From NCBI GenBank assembly GCA_015698045.1, contig BLAL01000274.1, positions 1,364,001 through 1,428,000 on the forward strand: a stretch of DNA of 64,000 nucleotides, read 5' to 3'. The stretch comes from Rhizophagus clarus. Its lineage: Eukaryota > Glomeromycota > Glomeromycetes > Glomerales > Glomeraceae. The notes beneath the pieces are model-generated. The model worked only from the letters and a program-made list of their open reading frames with translations, made no database searches and had not been told where the DNA came from. The position numbers were made by a program, and so were the translations under genes. This document shows, one piece after another, positions 13,260 through 25,099 of the stretch (positions are counted from its first letter, which is position 1; the number at the start of each line of letters is the position of its first letter).

Positions 13260-13404
13260 GACTTGCGATTTAACGAAGCACGTGACTTTTAACAAATCAA
13301 ATACGATGTTATAACGAAGAAACCAATTAAATTCTTTAAAATTCTTCGTTATAACCTTATAACGAATTGAGATAAAAACCGGAGGGTTCGTTATATTGCG
13401 AGTC
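13260..13404. mobile_element. Short inverted-repeat element (pogo/mariner-like MITE)
   Basis: Left end GACTTGCGATTTAACGAA and inverted right end GACTCGCAATATAACGAA are imperfect TIRs, with internal CTTCGTTATAAC/GTTATAACGAAG palindromes. Size about 145 bp. Confidence 0.4.
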
Positions 13405-14019
13405 AACTATTTTCAATAATAGATTACATTATTTGTAATATACTAAAATATTATAATTATGATGTTGAATGGCCCGGACCGGTCGGCCTTCATCGGTCCG
13501 CGTCCCATACATAATTACCAACTTATTATTATTTTTTTTGAGAACCAATATAAAATGACGCAAAGAAACATAAAAAATTAAACCACAAAAGGAATCTAAT
13601 TTCCCTATAAAAAATAAGCAAGAATTAGTGAATCATCTTATTATTGTTTTTAGTTTAAATTTTTTTTTTTTTTTTTTTTTTTTTACAAAAATGTATTTTA
13701 TTAAGGATAAGACGTAGTAACAAAAACTTAAAAGATCGGTATTATTACATTTAATCAAAGAATCCTAATTGGGTCTTTTATTCGATCCAATGAAAATCAT
13801 TTCTATAATCAAAGGATCATTCCCTAAATTCGGTAATCACGTAAAAACAAATTCTTAATTATTTGCATAAATTTTGCATAATCGATGTCGATACGACACT
13901 TCCTAACCTTATTTATAAATACAACTGATACATATTTTACATATTTTGATACCTGGTCCGGAATTCTTCTACAATTGTTTATAATCTTTTTTTTTTTCAC
14001 GTCACCATGTTCACATTTA

Positions 14020-14345
14020 TAAAAAAAGAATGTCCGGAAATTGTCACTGAAAATTGTAGAAAATGTCCGCTTATCCAGACATCAAGGGTTGGGACAAATA
14101 CCCAAAAAGTGCAATTTCCGGGCATTATTTTTTATAGGGGAGAGAAATTGGTTAACAATTATATGTCGATCATGTCGGCTATCGGTAAAATGGAAATTCG
14201 TTGAAATGGTTGCGGAAAAACGGGATGTCGGTAAAAGTGAAGTCGGCAAGTTTTATGTCGGTAAAACAGGTATCAGTAAAATGGGTGAATACAGAACTCC
14301 AGGCATGACGGGCCGGGTTTCAAATATGTCAAGTGCAGGCTACTT
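14020..14345. repeat. GTCCGG element end and GTCGGTAAAA repeats
   Basis: Around 14,020-14,140 lie GTCCGGAAATTGTC words and an inverted family terminus TTATTTTTTATAGGG. From 14,165 to 14,285 the word TCGGTAAAA/TCGGCAA recurs several times. Both look like transposon-derived low-complexity DNA; the frames across them are not credible genes. Confidence 0.45.
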
Positions 14346-14788
14346 ACATATATTTGTCTAAAAGCGAAAATATTATTATGTATCACGATTATACGTAACA
14401 CTACTATATGCCTAGGGATGGAAAATTAACGGTTAATTATAATTTGGTTATTTAACTGGGTTAATTAACCGTTATTTAACAGTTAATTAACGGTTAATTA
14501 AACTTTTATAATTTTGCCCAAAAACTACTGAATTATGTTAATTTGGGCTAAATTAATATTTTATTATTTATAAGATTTTTATTTATAATGTATGTAACGT
14601 TTAAAATTTTAAATTTTATTATCAAAAAATTAAAACATTTTATTCGTCAGCTACTATATCTGTAATATTTAATTCCAACCCAATAAATCTATCATCATCT
14701 GAATCATTATCATTATCAACATGATCATTACTATTATTACCAATATCATTACCATTATCGTTATTATCAATTTTTCGCTGATCATGTA

Positions 14789-17716
14789 TGGTGCCGGAAC
14801 TCTATACTCAAAAATAAAATTGTGCCACTAAAAAATCTTATAACATTTTCAAAATAAAGTTTTAAAAGAAATAAACCGGTAATGTTATTCTTTAAAGTGA
14901 ATACTATCAAATTACCGGTCAAAATTTTAATAAATGATCTACATAAAAAGTTATAAGCATTTAAATTCGGATGATTTTTATATGATCGGCCGAAATTTGA
15001 AACAAATCAAATCACGTGGATGGTCAAAATTTTTATAATTCGGGCCAACATTATGGTAATTTAGCACTATCCCGAATTATCATACTCCTTAAATACTCCT
15101 TGAACCATGAGAAAATTTTTGATTGTTACATGTGAATGAGAAAATTTCTGGTTTAGCTGAAAACCATTTAAGTTTAATGACACGTAATGACACGTAAAAC
15201 AAAACGCCAACAACAAGTTAGCAAAATATCCAGAAAAAAAGGACGCTTTATCTCTCAAGATCAATTTTTTGTGGAAGAACTTGTAACAGAAGAGATAGAG
15301 ACCGCTGAAGAAAGCGAAAAATGGATAGAAAATGACATTATTGAAGAAAGAATGGAAGATGAAGCTGTTGAAGACTGGGTAGATGATGAAACTGTCGAAA
15401 ACTGGACAGAAGAAAACTTGAAAGAGTTTGAAGAAGTGGGAGAGAGACTTACTACTGAAGTCCTTCGCTGGCATGATGGTGCTGCAAAAAGCATTAGAGC
15501 GGTATATACTGGAAATTCAAGAACAACAGTATGGAGGAAGAAAGATGAAAAAAAGAGATTAAGTGATGATGCAAAAGGAATGAAAACACTTGATAATTTT
15601 TTTAAAAATACTGAAATCAGAAGTTCTGAAACTTTACATTCCTTACGATCATCCCCATTCCCATCTTCATCTCCATTTCCGGAAATTACACAAAATCCTC
15701 TATTTTCTGTTGATAATCTTCATAAACGTTTAGAAGAAATAAATCAACAATGTTTAATAACAAAATCTGTAAAAAAAAATAAAGAACTCTTTACCTATGA
15801 TCATTTACGACGTCTAAGCATACGAAGATTCATCCAGTTGTTATTAGATGGACAAGGAAAAATGGATGCAAGTAATAATATTGCACAAGCTGTATGGAAT
15901 AAAGGTACTTACATGGCAACATGTATTCGAAAATGAGGATCTCACTTTATACAGACAGGGGAACTTCTTGTTTATCGTCAAGGAAAACATACAAAACTAT
16001 GGAGTTTGATAAATGATGAGGATTTTAAAAATGAATGCCAAGTATGGTTACGTCAACAAACACCAGAATCACGTTCCCCCACCAACCTAAAAAAATATAT
16101 TGAAGAAACAGTATTCCCAAAATTAACAGGACACATTAAAAAAGAAACAATTTCTGAAAAAACATGTCGAAATTATATGCACTTCTGGGGATACAAATAT
16201 GATGAGAAAAAAAAAGGAGTTTATTATGATGGGCATGAACGGCCAGATGTGGTAGAATATAGGAAGGAATGGTTAAAAAGAATGTTTGAATATAAAAAAT
16301 CCATGAAGGATTTTGATGGTGATATGTTAGATGTTGTTTTGGAGCCCCAGCTTAAGCCTGAAGAGAAGGAAATAGTTCAAGTTACACATGATGAGTGCCA
16401 CTTTTATGCAAATGATGGACAACGGAAAATTTGAATGAAAAAGGATGAGGATATTTTACGCTCAAAACACATTGGACGTTCTATTATGGTTTCAGCATTT
16501 CTTTGTCCATGTTATGGATTATTACAATTATCTGATGAACAATTACAAGTAAATCCGCATATTGAACATAAAGAGGCTGTTGTTCTTCGATCTATACAAT
16601 CAGATGGATATTAGAAATCGGAACATATGTTAGATCAGGTATAAAAGGTTGAAGTTTGCAGAATTTTTTTAAAGAAAATTGATAAATTCACCTTATTTAC
16701 AAATGCAGCTCGTGCATCAAGCAATTCCAATATTTGAAATATTGCATCCTGGGTGTACTGGAGTTTTTTGCTTCGACCAGTCAACAAATCACAATGCTAT
16801 GGCAGGTGATGCACTTGTTGCAACAAAAATGAATTTGAGTCCTGGAGGAAAACAGCCTAAAATGCGTGATGGTTGGTACATTAATGAATATGGTGAAAAA
16901 TGCATACAATCAATGATATTTCCAGATAACCATCACTTGAAAGGGCAACCAAAAGGTATTAAACAAGTTCTTAAAGAACGCAACCTTTGGCCAATGAGAG
17001 AAATTCGCTTGACATGTGAACAATGCTCTGGAAAATGTGATGATGTTAATCTGGAAAGGGTGGATTGTTGTGCACGAAGAATAATGTCATTACAACCTGA
17101 TTTTTGTGAACAACGGTCAATATTGGAAGAGGCAATAATTAAAGCAGAACATATTTTTGAGCGTTACCCAAAATTCCATTGTGAATGTAATTTTATAGAG
17201 CGATTCTGGGGCTTTGCAAAATGAGAAACTAGACGAATATGCAGTTATAATTTTGCAGATTTAATGAAACGAGTTCCAGAAGTTCTTGTTAGTGTCCCTA
17301 TAACAACTATTCGCAAGTTTGCACGCAAATCGTGGAGGTATATGGATGCATATGACAAAGGTTTGGAGGGTAGAACTGCTGAGTGGGCTGTTAGTAAATA
17401 TAAATCACACCGTCGATTGCACGAAAATATTGAAAATTTGATGGAATAATGATGCTAATTTTGTTTTTAGTGATTTTCAATTAATAAACTTTCTCTAATA
17501 ATAATTTTTCAGTGTATTGTTATTCGTATATAGCATGTAATGGAGTAATTCAAATGTACATTTAATAAAAAAATTTGAACGCGTCGTTTAGAATCATTTT
17601 TCATTGTACGAAGCCTTAGATTTTTATTGGTCAATCATATATCACGTGATATGATTTTCTTGCTGGAAAATTTGAAACAAAATCACGTGATTTTTGAGTT
17701 TAGAGTTCCGGCACCA
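14789..17716 (+). mobile_element. Tc1/mariner-like (IS630-type) transposon inserted in hAT gene
   Basis: TIRs begin TGGTGCCGGAACTCTA on both ends (left then TACTC, right AACTC) and are flanked by TA dinucleotides at 14,787-14,788 and 17,717-17,718. It splits the hAT transposase frame between its dimerisation block and its acidic tail. Length is 2,928 bp, carrying one decayed transposase gene. Confidence 0.9.
15187..17449 (+). pseudogene. DDE transposase, IS630/Tc1-mariner superfamily, degenerate
   Basis: The N-terminal third is acidic/basic linker and helical DNA-binding-like sequence (SRTTVWRKK). DDE-type catalytic blocks follow: THDECHF (about 16,385-16,405), CFDQSTNHNAMA (about 16,770-16,805) and NFIERFWG (about 17,190-17,213), matching the D...D...E arrangement of the DDE_3 type. 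A Cys-rich insert (CEQCSGKC, CC) lies before the last block. In-frame stops lie at 15,934 (TGA), 16,432 (TGA), 16,612 (TAG), a TAA shortly after and 17,222 (TGA), plus a frameshift near 16,650-16,680. Several stops fall where tryptophan is expected (TGG to TGA or TAG). Non-functional. Confidence 0.82.
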
Positions 17717-19733
17717 TATAAATTTATTTTTTTTAAGTTTCAAACCCCTTTTGTGCATCCAAAGATTTCCATAAATAAAAACCAATTTTTTTACACGATC
17801 ATTTTGTAATCGATTACAGATTTTATTATGAATAAATCTGAAGGTTGAAAAATTTCTTTCAGCAGCTGCAGATGATGTCGGAATTGAAAGAATTTTGATA
17901 GCTAACTGTTGAAGCTCACTTTTTGGCCAAGATTGCCACCATATGGATGGACTAAGAACGGATGATGATAACTAAATTGTTTCGTTATCATATGGTGAAT
18001 TTTTTTGACGAAACACTTCTAATTCTGCAAACAATTTTATGGATTCCTTCTGACCAAATCTTCTATTTGTGAATTCTGTAAACTCAGCATACCCAATTGC
18101 CTCTATATCTGCATCTTCACTTTCTTCTAAAAAACGTGGATCTAACATATAAGCAGCCATCATAACAGGATGGTATGAATACTCCCATCGTTTATGAATA
18201 AGCTGTTGAATATATTCAGAAAATTCACAAGAAAGTTCGCTAATTTTGTTTATTAATTTATTAAAATGGGAATAAACAGTTGAAAGGATAGATGTGTCAG
18301 ACTCAAATAATTTTAAAATTACTACCATTGGCTCTAAAATTTTTGTTATTAAATCTGCCATTTCCCAAAATTCTTCCGATAATACATTATTTCTCACTTC
18401 TCTATTTATTTTTTGACAAATTTCGGGATCCATTAGCACTTGTTCAAGAGCAATTTTTGATTTTAGAAGTGACTGAAAACAGCTAAGATGCGTACCCCAT
18501 CATGTGAGTGTTGGTAAAACTAATGCAATCTTTTTCAATCTGAATACGTTTTAGTTTTGCCGCTGCTTGTATATGAGATTTAAAATAATTTACTATCATC
18601 TTGCCATTATTGACTATATCTTTAATTTCATCAATTTTCAAAATATCCCCAATTAATAGATTAATAATATGAGAGTTACATCCAAGATAAACAATATGAG
18701 AATATTTTTCTTCAATCCGTTTCCATGCTGCTTTCATTACACTAGCTGTATCTGTAATGACAGAGGAAAATTTATGAGTACCAATAATTTCCATTTGTTG
18801 AATTATTTGGTTTGCAATCCACTCTCCTGTGTGAGATTCTTCGCCTGAAAATGTGGCATCAAAAAAAATTGGTTTAGGAGTACAAACTATAAAATTTTGT
18901 ACCGAATCTTAATTAATATTAGACCAACCGTCAGAAATCATGCAAAGTGATTTTGCTTTAGAAATTTGTTCATCTGCTTGTGCTTTTACTTCATCATAAA
19001 CATCATCTAACAAGTCATCAGCTAGTTTCTTTCTATTTGGCAACTTGAAAGCTGGTCGAAGGTGTTGAAAAAATTGAATAACAAGTGGATTATCAACAAA
19101 GGAGAATGGAACTCCAGCTGAATACAATGCTTGTGCTAATTGAAATTCAAGATCTTCTTGTTCTTCTTCGCTCATACGATCAACAAAACTTTCAATTTTT
19201 TGGGTTTTAATTCGTTTTACAGGTCCATTTGGTGTATCTGCAAGAATGGAATTTAATGCAATATTTGGGTGAAATTGTGTAGTTTCGGGTATAGAATTTT
19301 GTGAACCTACATTTTGTGTAGACTTTGCATTATCTGGTGCTCCAGGGCATTCTTTATCAAGGTGTATTTGCATTCGTGAAGGAACAGCCCGGTCAAAAAT
19401 TTTGGTACAGTAATTACATTGTACAGGAGGATGTGAATTATTTCTATTATTTTCCACTTGGTTTTGTATAATAACTGTCCAGTGTTTCCAGACAGGACCT
19501 CTTTTTTTGGTCATTGTTAAAATTAAAAAAAAAAAAGATGAAAAAAAATTGATAATCAAAAAAAAAGAATTTGATCACGTGATAAAAATTTTGCTTCTCT
19601 GATTGGTCAATTTATAATTAACCAAATTAACCGTTAATTAACCAATCTTAGCTAATTATAATTAACCAAATTAACCGTTAATTAACCATGGTTAATTAAC
19701 CATGGTTAATTAACTTCCATCCCTATATATGCC

Positions 19734-21044
19734 CCTGTAATATACCAAATAAATATGTTAGAAACGTAGAATCGTAGATCGTGTAACGCGTGTTATATTT
19801 AATTTATTTATTTGACTATAAATAAAGCTTTTAACGGGATAAGCTCCGGACTTCGTAACGGTTACCGTTTCCCTAGTTATAAAATTAAAAGTGTTTTAAA
19901 AAACTTACTTGGAGAAGAATTATTTTTTTTAAATTATTAAACCACTAAAAGATTTGTTGATCGATAAGAATATTAAAAAAGAAAATTCTAAATTTAAGAC
20001 AATGGAAAATATATTATGTAACTAGTAAATAATTTAAAAAAAAATTCGTTTATCATATATGTTAAATAATAATAATTATAATTGTTGTTGTATTGGAAAT
20101 TATAATTACCTAAGAATTTTTTTCCTTCGATAAATTAAGCAAAAATGATCAACTAAGCCGAAAATGATCATCAAATGGATTTCTTATTGAAACGTCAGAT
20201 GATTTTAACGCTTAAAAAAAATTAATAATCAAAAAATTCATTTCTTGTATTAGTATTAAATTTTTTTTCTTTTTTTTATTCGTCATCACCAAAATTCAAT
20301 TTACTTCGTATAAATTAGCGTATCTAAACCTATCTAAATTAAATAAAATAATTTTTTAGTATTTAAATAAGAAAATATTATTTACCAGGATATGAATACT
20401 CTTATGTTTAAAAAAAAAATTAGTAATCCAAAGTCATAATATGATCAGTATATTATGATCACATACCGTGGTGAGTAGGACTTGACATTAATTGAAATTT
20501 AAATTAGTTAAAATAGATCGAAGCCAATAAAATGTTAACGTTAACTTTAACAATAAAATTGGCTGATGCGCTCATCAAATCTTTTTTTTTTTAATAATTA
20601 ATTTTTTATTACACGAATATTCTTAGGAAAATTATGTAAAAAAAAAAAAATTCAGAGAAATGGAGAACGGTATTTTATTTGGAATTTTTTGTACTAATAA
20701 AACATCAAAAGATTAGTTGGTCGTTGGAATTCTTGAGACAATGAAAAAGGCGTAATTAAAGGCCGAATCTTTTAAACGTCATATTGAAAATATGAATGTA
20801 GTTAATATGATTAATTATTTAATATAGCATATTTGTTAAATATAATGTATATGTGATATAAAATGTTTTATATGTGATATGCTCAAGATATTGTTTAGTA
20901 AAGATTAATAATGATTAACATTGGTTATTAATTTGTTTTATTTGTTACGATTTTTAGATCTTAGATTAGTTTATGTTTTTTATTATTTTTGATAATTGTT
21001 TGATTCTTTTTTTTTTATTTTATTTTCTTTTTTCATTTTATTTT
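19734..21044. other. AT-rich intergenic, no gene seen
   Basis: Only poly-A/T tracts and degenerate sequence; no repeat structure or reading frame could be supported. Confidence 0.6.
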
Positions 21045-21126
21045 ATTTAATAACTTTATCATTTTGCCAAACACCAAAACAGGAATATGACGTTCCTAAA
21101 TCAATACCGACTATAATTTGACAATT
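21045..21126 (-). pseudogene. HSP70 N-terminal fragment
   Basis: The minus strand encodes IIVGIDLGTSYSCFGVWQ followed by NDKV, the first beta-hairpin and phosphate-1 loop of the Hsp70 ATPase (family pattern GIDLGTTYS). A stop follows two residues later. It faces away from the Hsp70 C-terminal half at 21,480-22,300, so an ancestral copy was inverted, or two copies decayed here. Confidence 0.8.
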
Positions 21127-21194
21127 ATTACCATGTTAAATTTTGGAAACGTTATTGTAAAAAAGAAAATACTATTAATTTGAAATATAATAAA

Positions 21195-21445
21195 TATACC
21201 GCGATATTGGAATTCGGGATATTGGAATTCGGGATATTGGGATTCGGGATATTGGGATATTGGGATTGGATTCAGGACATTGTATGTTTCGGGAAATGGT
21301 CCAGCTCGGGAAACTGGGAATTCGGGATATTGGGATTCGGGAAATTGTACATTTTGGAAATTGTCCAGTTCGGGAAATCAGCATTCGGGAAATTGGCATT
21401 GGAAAAAAGTACATTCGGGAAAATAGCATTCGGGAAATCGTACTG
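21195..21445. repeat. TTCGGGATATTGG / TTCGGGAAATTG minisatellite
   Basis: Many imperfect copies of a 10-15-bp unit with ATTCGGGA. Overlapping frames on both strands (repeated Ile-Arg/Phe-Gly) are repeat artefacts. It sits exactly between the two HSP70 fragments. Confidence 0.8.
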
Positions 21446-21479
21446 TAACCAATTGATAAATTAGAATCCATGAAATTGT

Positions 21480-21674
21480 CTTAGTCGGTTGTTCAACATA
21501 TTTTCCCAAATTCGAAGGATGGTATTTGAATTTCTTTAATGATAAAGAATCAAACAAAACTATTATCAATGCTGATTCTGCAACCTATGATGTTACCATA
21601 TAAGCTGTTATTTTATCCGATGATACTTTGTAAAGACTCAAGATCTACTTTACTCGAAGTTGTTCCTTCATCTC

Positions 21675-21708
<34 letters not shown>

Positions 21709-22300
21709 ATTTATTAAACGTAATACTACAATACATCAGTCTAATGTGGTGACAAAGATACATGAAGGTGATCATATTCGAACAAAAGATAATAACTTGC
21801 TAGGAATATTTGAATTACGTAGAATCCCTCCAGCAAAAAAAGGTGTTCCGCAAATTGAAGTTGTCTTTGATATTGATACAAATAGCATCTTGAACGTTTG
21901 TATTGTAATATGTAATTTTATCAAATTAATTGTGTTTTAACCTTTAATCAATTGTAGGTTTCTGCTATTGGTAAAACAATAGACAGATCAAGTAAGATTA
22001 CTGTTATTAATGACAAAGGACAATTGTCAAAGGAAGATATCGAACGCATGTGTTTGTATCAATTTTCAATCTTCACTTTTAATTATATATTGATGTAAGT
22101 TTAATTCTTTTAATAATTACAGTTTCCGAAGCTAAAATATACCATGCAAAAGGAAAACAATATGTACAGTTCAAATAAGTTTCTCAGTTTGTTGTTATTA
22201 AAATTCTGTCTACTTGATCCTCATTTTACCAAAAAGCAAGGAACGATGAATATGAATGTGTACAAAAATCATTTGAAGAAATTCTCGACCAAATAATGAA
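21480..22300 (+). pseudogene. HSP70 C-terminal half, degenerate
   Basis: In order: [11 protein letters not shown] (end of the ATPase domain), [20 protein letters not shown] (substrate-binding domain), [13 protein letters not shown], then [19 protein letters not shown], and, after a likely 62-nt intron (about 21,896-21,957, GT...AG), ITVINDKGQLSKEDIERM, and then after another intron the lid start SEAKIYHAKGKQ. Stops and frameshifts occur near 21,500, 21,600 and 21,630, and after 22,170. A functional Hsp70 has about 640 residues; this retains less than half and no ATPase core. The retained introns argue for genomic duplication rather than retrocopying. Confidence 0.85.
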
Positions 22301-22874
22301 TAAGCTTTGTAACGTAAACATTTCATAGCTTCTCTAATTAAAAATCTTAAGTATACTTTGATTTTATTTTATACAATAAAAAAGTCAGCAGCCATGTGTA
22401 GTACGATAGTAACGTGTGAATAATTAGAACTAAGCCATATTTCGAATATATTTGTAATGAAAATAAAGAAATGATGTAATAATTAAAAAATCATATTTTT
22501 TCTTGTAATACACGTGAAGACGCGAGTTTCAAAAAAAAAATAGTGTAAAAAAAAAAAAAATAGTTTACGTAATAGAAGTCTGTGTCACAAAAGTTTGTAT
22601 TTAATATATGTTTTCTAAGAAAAAAAAAATATCAATCTTCTCTTTTTTTTTCACTTTTCGTTAAGTATGATGTTAAAAGGTAAGGTACAGACAACTCGTA
22701 TATGAACTCATACTTTAGCGAATATAAATTTTGAAAATTGGGTAGGGAAACCTGAGCACGAGCGTTCCTTGGTTTGACTTTCGAGTAGGAGTACTCGAGT
22801 AAAATAAGAAAACTTATTTTAAAAAAAAAAATAATTTTTTTTCTTATGTTATTTGGCACGTTGCAAAGAATATT

Positions 22875-23000
22875 TGATCCGATGTGTTCGCTCAGTGGTT
22901 AAGCGTTGCCTTGAGGCACGTGAATCGAAGGGTGTAATGGGATACCGAATGTAGGTTATGACCTCTAACTCAATTTTCCTTAATAAAGAGTCTAGCTGGG
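22875..23000 (+). repeat. Possible tRNA-derived SINE-like sequence
   Basis: TGTTCGCTCAGTGGTTAAGC resembles a tRNA A-box region, and about 30 bp later GTGAATCGAAGGG loosely resembles a B-box. No cloverleaf closes, so it is not a functional tRNA. It could be a polymerase III-derived SINE head. Confidence 0.3.
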
Positions 23001-23149
23001 CCATTATTATCGATTATTGCTAAATATTCTTTCAGTTATTTAGCTTACTCGACGTTTTGTCCCCCGTGAAGCTATTTAACTTATTAATACACTTGCATAA
23101 GGCCGGACCAATTAAATTTTTTGTTTAATAAATTTTCCCATTAAAAAAA

Positions 23150-23310
23150 GTCGGGAAGGAGAGGCATTTACAAATTTTTGTAAATATGAAAAGAAGGGGG
23201 AGGGGATGCGGGAGGTGAAGAGGGGAGAGGGGGAGGAAGGGAATGTGGGGAGGTGAAGAGGGAAGAGAGGGAAGAGAGGGGATGTGGAGGGAGAGGGGTT
23301 AATTTAGAGA
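23150..23310 (+). repeat. Purine-rich GGGAGG/GAAGAGG tract
   Basis: About 160 bp of almost pure purines with imperfect GGAGGTGAAGAGGGGAGAG repeats. Polypurine stretches of this length can form triplex or G-rich structures; no gene here. Confidence 0.7.
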
Positions 23311-23504
23311 AAAGTCCTTTTTGTGTCTATATAAATCGAAATTTTGAGGGGGAGAGAGAGAATTAAAAAAAAAATTGTTGTTATATTTTTGAGGATGTTG
23401 TTAAACAGAAGATCAAATTTGGTGCAGCCTATCTTCACACTTTTCCAAATATATAAACTGTCTGTGATTTTTACATGGTTTCTCCTCAGAAATCTGTAGA
23501 ATAG

Positions 23505-24225
23505 CTTACTTTTATGTAAGCTTTAAATTTTTGGAAAGTATAATTTTTTTTGTTTAATATTAAAAAAAAAAAATACATTTGACTAACTATTACAATTATA
23601 AATTTAGATTTAAACGTACGGCCGCTCCAATTTAATTGTTTGTTTAACGTCTTGATTTTATGAAAAATTTGCGGGAGGAGGGGGTTAACAACGTATATAA
23701 TAAAATTTGGGAAATATGGAAAATTTCAGATAATTTGAACTTAGAGGGGGGGATTTAAATATAATATAATATCATATGTTTATTCATTTTCAAGAAAATG
23801 GGGGACGGTATGTTAAGCAAACAATTAAATTGAAGCGGCCTAACTATTAAGCTTACTTTACGTAAGCTTTTATATTTTTCGGAAAGTATAATTCTTTTTT
23901 TTTTTGTTATATTGATTGAGCTTTGAAAAAAATGCACTTAACTAACTATTATAAATTTGATTTAGGTAAACATAGGTCCTAAACTTTACGTAAATTTTTA
24001 TATTTTCGGAAAGTATAATTCTTTTTTTTTTTTGTCATATTGATTGAGATTTTAAATAATACATTTAACTAACAATTATAAATTTAAATTTAGATAAACT
24101 ACTCACGCTAAGCTTATTTTACGTAAGCTTTTGATATTTTTCGGAAAGTATAAATCATTTTTGTTATCAGTTATTGACTGAATATTAAAAAAAATACATT
24201 TAACTAACTATTATTAATTTTGGTA
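23505..24225 (+). repeat. About 125-bp tandem repeats, four copies
   Basis: Copies near 23,505, 23,847, 23,968 and 24,105 share TTACGTAAGCTTTT, CGGAAAGTATAA, a T-rich run and TACATTTAACTAACTATTA. The last three are contiguous. The first is separated from them by the inverted-repeat insert at 23,620-23,840. Confidence 0.75.
23620..23840. mobile_element. MITE inserted in the tandem repeats
   Basis: Perfect-looking TIRs: GGCCGCTCCAATTTAATTGT at the left and its inverse (with C-to-T in CTCC) at the right, continuing to GTTTAAC. Length 221 bp. A related left end occurs near 23,101 (GGCCGGACCAATTAAATT). Confidence 0.65.
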
Positions 24226-24927
24226 CCTTCCCCATTCTAAAATAACGACTCTTCATTCCGCGTGATTTACGATGTTAGCTTGACAGAAGGTTTCTCATGG
24301 TTTTTGAAACGTCTTCTTGATATTCTTCTTCTTTGATGCTTTCGTGATATGTAACGTGCGCACTTTACAGAAGGTTTTCTAATTATTATATAATTATAAT
24401 AACATTTAACACACAATGTTCGTTTGTTTGCGGTCTACGCGTGTATGTGATTAGTGTTCAACAAAAAAAAAAACTTGAAACATTATTTTAAGATAAGATT
24501 AGGAAAGTTATGAACAAACTTTCTTTCAACGCACAGTTTAGGTAATAATAGGAAGATGATTTAAGAAAAAAACCGTCGACCGTCTAATTTTCATATTAAT
24601 AATATTAATATGACAGAATAAATCTAACTAGTGAATTTGTATTTTTCTTATTACGTGTAATTTTTCATTTTTAATCAATTATTTAATGTTTGACTTATAA
24701 AATTTAAAATGTAATACGAGAAATATAATAAAGTAAATAATTAAAATAGTAGTAATATCAGAGCTTCTAACGGTTACTTGTTTTTATAATAATTTTTTTT
24801 CATGTAACAATGTTCCCAGTGGTTAAACATTTTTTTTTAAATTACTAATTAATTTATTAACCATTGAAAATTCTTAAAAAAATAATGAATTTTACGCATA
24901 TGTATCGGTGTCATTGGTTTATTTATT

Positions 24928-25095
24928 TCGATGATTAAAAATATAAAAGAATAATTTCAACATAAATAGAAAATAACAAAAATGCCAAAAAAAAAAAATT
25001 ATTTTAAAAGGTTAGTCGAACCATTATGTCGAATTGTTTGAGAATTAATTGTTGACAACTACTATTATAAACAAGCTATTAATCAGAAAATCATC
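24928..25095 (+). pseudogene. Relic of a kinase-Sel1 promoter and first exon
   Basis: TCGATGATTAAAAATATAAA then AGAATAATTT reproduces the kinase-gene promoter box. A start-like ATG follows at 24,982 and then DNA (AACCATTATGTCGAATTGTTT...) that aligns with the first exon of the gene at 1807 (NHYNEWLEKLI region), but with stops and no downstream kinase exons. Confidence 0.55.
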
Positions 25096-25099
25096 AATA

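Larger units (their letters stand above)
14640..19514 (-). pseudogene. hAT-family transposase, broken and split by an insertion
   Basis: ATG at 19,514 (MTKKRGPVWKHW). A BED-type zinc finger follows (CNYCTKIF...HLDKEC, about residues 30-55). Catalytic-core sequence includes MISDGWSN, SSVITDTASVM and YLGCNSHIINLL. The C-terminal dimerisation block has WWQSWP and IPTSSAAAERNFS (about 17,830-17,945). After the mariner insert, the C-terminal acidic Asp/Asn-rich tail resumes at 14,786 and ends at the TAA at 14,640-14,642. The gene is disabled by an in-frame TAA at 18,909, a frameshift near 18,490-18,510 with a nearby TGA, a stop at 17,972 and the nested element. It formerly catalysed cut-and-paste transposition of the surrounding TIRs. 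Confidence 0.88.
14413..19725 (-). mobile_element. hAT transposon carrying a nested Tc1/mariner element
   Basis: Termini TAGGGATGGAA...TTCCATCCCTA are flanked by perfect 8-bp target duplications TATATGCC at 14,405-14,412 and 19,726-19,733, the hAT hallmark. Subterminal regions at both ends are full of TTAATTAACCGTTAATTAACC-type words. The transposase gene runs on the minus strand and is split by a complete Tc1/mariner-type element at 14,789-17,716. Without the insert the hAT element is about 2.4 kb. Confidence 0.93.

Noticed and set aside
21175..21471. Ile/Arg/Phe-Gly repeat proteins on both strands
   Set aside because: Translations of a minisatellite, with repeats in every frame.
22880..22960. 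Functional tRNA gene
   Set aside because: An A-box-like string is present, but acceptor, anticodon and T stems do not pair and the B-box is poor.
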